Source: Streptomyces montanisoli
Lineage (GTDB): Bacteria; Actinomycetota; Actinomycetes; Streptomycetales; Streptomycetaceae
Direction of reading: 5' to 3'
NCBI RefSeq assembly: GCF_017813245.1
Contig: NZ_JAGIQL010000012.1
Location: 1 to 64,000, forward strand
Length of the DNA stretch: 64,000 nt
Shown here: piece by piece, positions 59,746 to 64,000 of the stretch
How the letters are laid out: every line of letters starts with the position of its first letter
How positions within the stretch are numbered: position 1 is the first letter of the stretch
Made by a program: the position numbers and the translations under genes
The notes under the pieces: generated by a model
What the model was told of the DNA's origin: nothing
Databases searched by the model: none
What the model saw: only the letters and a program-made list of their open reading frames with translations

Positions 59746-61101
59746 ATGCAGCATTCCAACGCGATGAACCGGCTGAACCGGCTACCGCTGTCCCGGTTCC
59801 ACAGGATGACCCTGCTGGCCGTCTCGTTCGCCTACTTCTTCGAGTTCGCGGACATCAACAGCTTCTCCTCCACGGCTCCGCACCTGGTCAAGGTCTGGGG
59901 CGTCAGTGTCAACCAGGTCGCCTACGTCACCTCCCTGTCGTTTGTCGGTATGTTCCTCGGCTCGATCACGGCCGGCTGGGTCGCGGACCGGTGGGGCCGC
60001 AAGAAGGCACTGACCATCACGACGGTGTGCTTCGGTGTGTTCTCCTTCGCGGCGGTGTTCTCGTGGAACCTCGTCTCCCTGGGCGTCTTCCGCGTGCTGA
60101 CATCGGCGGGCCTTTCCGCCATGACCGTCGTGGCCGTCATCTACGTCAACGAGCTGTATCCGGCGGCCGTGCGCGGCAAGTACCAGGCGTACGCGATCGT
60201 CATCGGGATCTGCGGCACCCCGGTCACCAACCTGATCGCGAGCGCGGTCGTCCCGCTCAACGACTGGTCGTGGCGGCTGGTGTACCTGTGGGGCGCGCTC
60301 GGCATGTTCTACATGCTCTTCGCCCGGCGCCTGAAGGAGTCGCCGCGCTGGTACGAGAACAAGGGCGACTACGCGCGGGCGGACGCCGTGCTGGCCGAGA
60401 TCGAGGCGGAGGTCTCGGCCGAGAAGGGCCCCCTGCCCGAGCCGGCCCCGCCGGTCGAGGCCGCGCCCCGGGCCAAGGCGCCTCTTCGCACTTTGCTGCA
60501 GAAGAAGTACCTGCTGCCGACCGCGCTGCTCGCGGTCCTGTGGATCACGCAGACCATCGGTTTCTTCGGCTATTCGAGCTTCGCGCCGACGCTGCTGTCG
60601 AAGGAGGGCTTCAGCGTCGGTAAGTCGATCTTCTTCGTGGCGCTGACCACCGTCGGCGCGCCGCTCGGCTCCTACCTGGCGTCGCTGGTCACCGACAGGT
60701 TCGAGCGCAAGTGGTGCCTGGTGGGCTTCGGCTCGGTCATCGCGGTGTGCGGCCTGCTGTACGGGCTGACCTTCAACCCGGTACTGATCGTGATCTTCGG
60801 CTTCCTCGTCAACCTGTTCGAGCGCGGGTACACGGCGCTCGGCTACGCGTACTCCCCCGAGCTGTTCGACACGCACGGCCGCTCGCTCGGCACCGGCGTC
60901 TCCTACGGCCTCGGACGGCTGTCGAACGCGGCAGGACCGCTGATCATCGCGGCGCTGTACAACCACTCGGGCTACCAGAGCGTGTTCCTGTTCATCGCGG
61001 GCGTCTGGCTGCTCGGCGCGCTCGTGCTGGCCCTCTTCGGGCCGAAGACCCGGCAGGCGCGCCTGGCCCCGCCTCAGGAGCAGCAGCCCGTAGGGGTCTG
61101 A
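59746..61101 (+). CDS. MFS transporter, aromatic-acid/sugar-type
   Basis: 451 residues, about 12 membrane segments. SFVGMFLGSITAGWVADRWGRKKAL is the MFS motif A loop near residue 65. LYPAAVRGKYQAYAIVIG, ESPRWYENKGDYARADAVL and the second-half SLVTDRFERKW follow the metabolite-transport (AAHS/sugar porter-like) pattern. ATG 59746; a second ATG at 59764 is possible. It is 40 bases after ligI in the same orientation, so it likely imports the pathway substrate (PDC, an aromatic acid or a ring-cleavage product). Confidence 0.88.
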   Translation: MQHSNAMNRLNRLPLSRFHRMTLLAVSFAYFFEFADINSFSSTAPHLVKVWGVSVNQVAYVTSLSFVGMFLGSITAGWVADRWGRKKALTITTVCFGVFSFAAVFSWNLVSLGVFRVLTSAGLSAMTVVAVIYVNELYPAAVRGKYQAYAIVIGICGTPVTNLIASAVVPLNDWSWRLVYLWGALGMFYMLFARRLKESPRWYENKGDYARADAVLAEIEAEVSAEKGPLPEPAPPVEAAPRAKAPLRTLLQKKYLLPTALLAVLWITQTIGFFGYSSFAPTLLSKEGFSVGKSIFFVALTTVGAPLGSYLASLVTDRFERKWCLVGFGSVIAVCGLLYGLTFNPVLIVIFGFLVNLFERGYTALGYAYSPELFDTHGRSLGTGVSYGLGRLSNAAGPLIIAALYNHSGYQSVFLFIAGVWLLGALVLALFGPKTRQARLAPPQEQQPVGV

Positions 61102-61226
61102 GCCGCGGCCTCGTACGGCACGCGGCGCGCGGAAGACTCCCGCACCAATCCCCGGGGCCCGTCCCCCCGAATACATTGCAGCAGCCGCTGCACCGGGCAA
61201 CGCATGAGATGCGCGGGTGAGGGGCG

Positions 61227-61655
61227 ATGGATGAGGCGCGACGGGGCGAGGTGGCCGCGATGACGTGGCAGAGCGGGACGGACGGGTCGACGAAGACGGT
61301 GAGGGCGGCCGAGGCGAGACATCGTGCGGCCGCGCTCCTGGCCGACCTGAACCCCGCCGTGCAGGAGACCATGGCCGCGGACGTGCTGCTCGTCGTCTCG
61401 GAGCTGGTCACCAACGCCGTGCGCCACGGCGGCGGCGTGGCCGGGTACTCGGTCACCGTCGAGGAGGGCTCCGTCGTCGTCGAGGTGACCGATCGCAGTA
61501 CGCGGCTCCCCTCCGTACGCGACACCGGGGAACTCGTGCCCGGCGGGTTCGGGTGGCCGCTGGTGTGCCGCCTCGCCCACACGACGCTCGTGCGTCCGCA
61601 CGCGTCGGGCAAGACCATCCAGGCGCGGCTTCCGCTGCACCGCGTGGGCCGCTGA
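61227..61655 (+). CDS. HATPase-domain anti-sigma-factor-like protein
   Basis: 142 residues, a single GHKL ATPase domain as in RsbW/SpoIIAB-like proteins. The N box is VVSELVTNAVRHGGG (about 61-75) and the G1 Asp is in VEVTDRST. The G2 region is reduced to GGFGWPLVCRLAHT. Short stand-alone copies are numerous in Streptomyces and usually bind sigma factors or anti-anti-sigma factors. ATG at 61227 with GAGGGG upstream; an internal ATG at 61260 is possible. There is no adjacent sigma factor. A small inverted repeat TGCAGC/GCTGCA (61177-61192) precedes it. Confidence 0.85.
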   Translation: MDEARRGEVAAMTWQSGTDGSTKTVRAAEARHRAAALLADLNPAVQETMAADVLLVVSELVTNAVRHGGGVAGYSVTVEEGSVVVEVTDRSTRLPSVRDTGELVPGGFGWPLVCRLAHTTLVRPHASGKTIQARLPLHRVGR

Positions 61656-61718
61656 CGGGACGCGCCTCGGCACATAGGCTGCGGGCGCGATCCCGCGCCG
61701 CCCCGCCCGGAGGTACCG

Positions 61719-62093
61719 ATGTCCGTCCGCCGTGTCGTGCCCGTCCTGAACTCCGCGTCGCCCGCACGCAACAAGGAGTTCTACGGCCTGCTGGGCCTCG
61801 AAGAGGTGATGGACCTCGGCTGGATCACGACGCTCGCCTCACCCGCGAACCCGACCGCGCAGGTCAGCTTCATGACACGCGACGAGACGGCCCCCGTCGC
61901 ACCGGACGTCAGCATCGAGGTGGAGGACGTGGACGCCGTCCACGCGGCGGTTCTCGCACGGGGCGCCGAGATCGTCCACCCGCTGTGCGACGAGGAGTGG
62001 GGTGTACGGCGCTTCTTCGTCCGCGACCCCGAGGGCCGGGTCGTCAACGTGGTGAGCCATGGCAGCCATGGAGGCCATGGGAGCCGGCGTTGA
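61719..62093 (+). CDS. VOC-superfamily protein (glyoxalase/bleomycin-resistance fold)
   Basis: 124 residues. Two beta-alpha-beta-beta-beta units with RRVVPVLNSASPARNKEFYGLLGLEEVMDLGW at the start and VRRFFVRDPEGRVVNVV near the end, as in single-domain VOC proteins. Metal-binding positions are only partly recognisable. ATG follows CCGGAGGT. The C-terminus is a His/Gly-rich tail (SHGSHGGHG) encoded by GGCAGCCAT-like repeats, unusual for the family and possibly metal-binding. Function unknown. Confidence 0.8.
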   Translation: MSVRRVVPVLNSASPARNKEFYGLLGLEEVMDLGWITTLASPANPTAQVSFMTRDETAPVAPDVSIEVEDVDAVHAAVLARGAEIVHPLCDEEWGVRRFFVRDPEGRVVNVVSHGSHGGHGSRR

Positions 62094-62102
62094 GGCGGAG
62101 TA

Positions 62103-63302
62103 TCAGACGAACGCGCTGTAACCCGTCGCCGCGCGGCCCACGATGAGCGAGTTCATGTCGCGGGAGCCCTCGTACGAGTACAGGGCCTCCGCGTCGGCGA
62201 AGAAGCGGGCGGCGTCGTGCTCCAGCAGGATCCCGTTGCCGCCGAACACCTCACGCGCCCACGCGACGGTCTCCCGCATGCGCGTGGTGCAGAACATCTT
62301 GGCCAGCGCGGCCTGCGCCTCGCCGAGCCTGTCCTCCTCGTGCAGCCTGGCCATCCGCACCGCCATGGCCTGGCAGGCCGTGATGTTGGCGAGCATCCGC
62401 GCCAGCAGGTCCTGGACGAGCTGGAAGGAGCCGATGGGGCGCCCGAACTGCTCGCGCCGCACCGCGTAGCCGCGCGCCGCCTCGTACGCGCCGACGGCGC
62501 AGCCCGTCGCGGACCAGGCGACCCCGCCTCGCGTCACCTTCAGCACGCGCGCGGTGTCACGGAACGAGTCCGCGTGCTGGAGCCTGTTCGCCTCGGGTAC
62601 GCGGACCCCGTCGAGCACGATGTGCGCGTTCTGCACGCCGCGCAGCGAGATCTTGTCCTGAAGGGCCTTCGCGGAGAACCCGGGCGTCCCCTTCTCCACC
62701 ACGAAGCCCTTCACCTGCTCGTCGGCCACGTCCTTGGCCCAGACGACGACGAGGTCGGCGAAGGTCGCGTTGCCGATCCACTTCTTCTCGCCGTCCAGCA
62801 CCCAGGTGTCACCCTCGCGCCGCGCCGTGGTGGTCAGGCCGAGCGCCGTGCCCGAGCCGACCAGCGGCTCGGTGAGGGCGAACGCCCCGATCTTGTCCCA
62901 GCGCACCATCGGCGGCAGCCACCGGTCCTTCTGCTCCTGCGAGCCGCACTCGCGGATCGAGCCCATCGCGAGCCCCGCGTGGACGCCGAAGAACGTCGCG
63001 AACGACGGGTCGACGCGGGACATCTCCATGCCGAGCATGCCGGTCAGGAGGTAGCTGCGCGGTGCGATGTCGTGGTCGTCCGCGTAGGTGCCGGTGATGT
63101 CGAGCTCACGGATCTCGTCGCGCAGGTCGAGTGGGCTCTCGCCGGCGATCCACAGCTCGTTGGCCCGCGGCGCCACCCGCTCGACCAGAAAGTCCCTGAC
63201 CCGGTCCAGCTTCTTGCGCTCCTCGCTCTCCAGCAGGTCCCTGACGTGGAAGAAGTCGCCCTCGACCGCCGCGGGGTCGATCCTGTGCTGCCGCTCCGCC
63301 AT
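62103..63302 (-). CDS. Acyl-CoA dehydrogenase, glutaryl-CoA-dehydrogenase-like
   Basis: 399 residues. FAD enzyme of the ACAD family: FALTEPLVGSGTALGLTTTARR (about 145), WVLDGEKKWIGNATFADLVVVWA, RREQFGRPIGSFQLVQDLLA, FGGNGILLEHDAARFFADAEALYSYEGSRDMNSLIVGR. The catalytic Glu in YSYEGSRDMN (about 375) and the RxITGxSAF-like end (GRAATGYSAF) are as in glutaryl-CoA dehydrogenases. The usual TEPxxGSD is TEPLVGSG here. ATG at 63302 with GGGAAGG upstream. It converges with the VOC gene and diverges from the DoxX-like gene, with two matching 12-bp boxes between. Confidence 0.88.
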   Translation of the reverse strand: MAERQHRIDPAAVEGDFFHVRDLLESEERKKLDRVRDFLVERVAPRANELWIAGESPLDLRDEIRELDITGTYADDHDIAPRSYLLTGMLGMEMSRVDPSFATFFGVHAGLAMGSIRECGSQEQKDRWLPPMVRWDKIGAFALTEPLVGSGTALGLTTTARREGDTWVLDGEKKWIGNATFADLVVVWAKDVADEQVKGFVVEKGTPGFSAKALQDKISLRGVQNAHIVLDGVRVPEANRLQHADSFRDTARVLKVTRGGVAWSATGCAVGAYEAARGYAVRREQFGRPIGSFQLVQDLLARMLANITACQAMAVRMARLHEEDRLGEAQAALAKMFCTTRMRETVAWAREVFGGNGILLEHDAARFFADAEALYSYEGSRDMNSLIVGRAATGYSAFV

Positions 63303-63332
63303 CTGCGCGCCCGTCCTTCCCAGTGATCCGGT

Positions 63333-63344
63333 TACTCGCGGGTA
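63333..63344. promoter_or_regulatory. Palindromic box 1 between ACAD and DoxX-like genes
   Basis: TACTCGCGGGTA, the pattern TACYCGCGRGTA, sits in a GGTTACTCGCGGGTACC context 31 bases upstream of the ACAD start. It matches box 2 in inverted orientation over about 18 bases. The form resembles TetR-type lipid-catabolism operators. Confidence 0.6.
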
Positions 63345-63423
63345 CCCCGTCGCGCGCCCGTCAGACCTCCGGCGCACGCCGGGCCGTCCCCGCCCGGACG
63401 GGACCGTGCCGCCGAGCCGCGGG

Positions 63424-63435
63424 TACCCGTGAGTA
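63424..63435. promoter_or_regulatory. Palindromic box 2 between ACAD and DoxX-like genes
   Basis: TACCCGTGAGTA in the context GGGTACCCGTGAGTAACC (63421-63438). Its inverse matches box 1 closely. It lies 91 bases from box 1 and about 87 bases upstream of the DoxX-like ATG. Confidence 0.6.
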
Positions 63436-63521
63436 ACCTGATGCGGGTCACGGGCCGCTCCCGGGCCCGCGCATCCCGCGCCGGCGCCGCCGGCCCGCCA
63501 CCCGACCCGCTGGAGGTACCG

Positions 63522-63896
63522 ATGCGCCTCGCCCCGCGCTCGCCCCGTCTGCTCGCAGGCCTGCTCGGCAGCGCCGGCGTGCTGCACTTCGCCAGGCCGC
63601 TCCCCTTCGACACCACCGTGCCGCGCCTGCTGCCCGGCTCGGCCCGCACGTGGACGTACGTCAGCGGAGCCGTGGAGCTGGGCCTCGCCGCGGCGGTCGC
63701 GGCACCCCGCACCCGGCGCGCCGCCTCCCTGGCCGCCGCGGGGTTCTTCGTCGCGGTGCTTCCGGCGAACGTGCAGATGGCGGTGGACTGGCGGGACAAG
63801 CCCGCGGCGATGAGGGCGGCTGCCTACGCGCGCCTGCCGCTCCAGGCTCCGCTGGTGGCGTGGGCCATCCGGGCGAGCCGCGACGCGCGCGGCTGA
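63522..63896 (+). CDS. Small DoxX-like membrane protein
   Basis: 124 residues from the ATG at 63522 with TGGAGGT at 63511-63517; an upstream reading to 63429 is Arg/Pro-rich and runs through box 2. Four hydrophobic stretches: LLAGLLGSAGVLHF, TYVSGAVELGLAAAVAA, AASLAAAGFFVAVLPANVQM and LPLQAPLVAWAI. The GVLHFARP and NVQMAVDW segments are typical of actinomycete DoxX-family proteins. Function unknown. It is divergent from the acyl-CoA dehydrogenase. Confidence 0.75.
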   Translation: MRLAPRSPRLLAGLLGSAGVLHFARPLPFDTTVPRLLPGSARTWTYVSGAVELGLAAAVAAPRTRRAASLAAAGFFVAVLPANVQMAVDWRDKPAAMRAAAYARLPLQAPLVAWAIRASRDARG

Positions 63897-63903
63897 GCCC
63901 GCG

Positions 63904-64000
63904 TCAGGCCGCGGCGCGCTCCCGGGCGGGCCTGCGTCGCAGGTCCGGGCGCTGGAGCGCGGGAGGCGCGTAGGCCTGGTCGAGCCGGCCCACATCGGTG
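63904..64000 (-). CDS. C-terminal end of a gene running off the window
   Basis: The last 31 codons and stop (TGA at 63906-63904) of a minus-strand reading frame that continues past the window edge. The visible peptide contains DVGRLDQAYAPPALQRPD and ends in an Arg/Ala-rich tail. It converges on the DoxX-like gene with seven bases between stops. The family cannot be determined from this fragment. Confidence 0.45.
   Translation of the reverse strand, partial: TDVGRLDQAYAPPALQRPDLRRRPARERAAA

Noticed and set aside
59750..59763. TTCCAACG-like sequence resembling a LacI half-site
   Set aside because: It lies inside the MFS coding sequence and lacks the second half; most likely chance.
1..64000. 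Mobile elements, CRISPR arrays, tRNA or rRNA genes
   Set aside because: No transposase or integrase motifs, no regularly spaced repeats with unique spacers, and no recognised tRNA or rRNA sequence. Composition appears uniform across the window.

Overview
This 64 kb window is very GC-rich, with the codon bias, GTG/TTG starts, twin-arginine secreted glycosidases and dense regulator content of a Streptomyces or closely related actinomycete chromosome. It reads as ordinary chromosomal DNA from an accessory or arm-like region: no rRNA, tRNA, CRISPR array, transposase, integrase or biosynthetic megasynthase was recognised. It is built from self-contained catabolic modules, most with their own local regulator and recognisable operator.

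Layout. (1) 81-8962: a tightly overlapping plus-strand operon: FAD oxidoreductase, FGGY kinase, LacD/YihT-type class I aldolase, Asp/Glu-racemase-like protein, four-carbon acid-sugar kinase, class II aldolase and GH13 alpha-glucosidase. It is probably an acid-sugar or modified-sugar pathway that I cannot equate with a described one. (2) 9115-13427: CrcB-like protein, methyltransferase, flavin monooxygenase/TetR pair and an APH-type kinase. (3) 13537-25209: furanose utilisation locus with GH127 beta-L-arabinofuranosidase, a TAT-exported DUF4965/DUF1793 protein, a YtfQ/YtfR/YtfT/YjfF-type ABC importer and a LacI regulator. Matching boxes lie upstream of the exported enzyme and the importer. (4) 25316-29383: SDR, FusB-like FBP-domain protein, methyltransferase, and a TetR/TetX-like monooxygenase pair with a near-perfect operator. 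(5) 29422-34504: a sialic-acid operon (nanA, nanK-type ROK, nanE, nanT) with a divergent FCD-GntR regulator. (6) 34533-36034: a methyltransferase/TetR pair with twin operators and an apparently leaderless promoter. (7) 36053-41935: two secreted proteases (V8-like, glutamic G1), an HTH protein with an unknown C-terminal domain, and a GH92 alpha-mannosidase.

(8) 42143-48740: RpiR regulator followed by a five-gene, mostly overlapping operon: HpPgdA-like deacetylase, MHS-type MFS carrier, SDR, ketopantoate-reductase-like enzyme and M20 peptidase. The substrate is unknown. (9) 48922-55615: secreted M1 aminopeptidase, DUF4232 and DUF1996 secreted proteins, a LacI regulator sharing a palindrome with the DUF1996 gene, a PP2C phosphatase and an FCD-GntR regulator. 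(10) 55792-61101: the lower protocatechuate 4,5-cleavage/gallate pathway (oxalomesaconate tautomerase, LigJ-type hydratase, LigK-type aldolase, LigI-type PDC hydrolase) plus an MFS carrier, with no ring-cleavage dioxygenase. (11) 61227-64000: anti-sigma-type ATPase, VOC protein, acyl-CoA dehydrogenase divergent from a DoxX-like protein, and the end of one more gene.

The strongest unexplained signals are regulatory. A perfect GACAACGTTGTC palindrome lies before two unlinked secreted-enzyme genes; a second palindrome is shared by the DUF1996 and LacI genes; three 10-bp direct repeats precede the GH127 gene; and large inverted repeats sit at the TetR pairs. Two operons (modules 1 and 8) look like undescribed catabolic pathways. 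All functions are inferred from sequence patterns alone; no database search was run.
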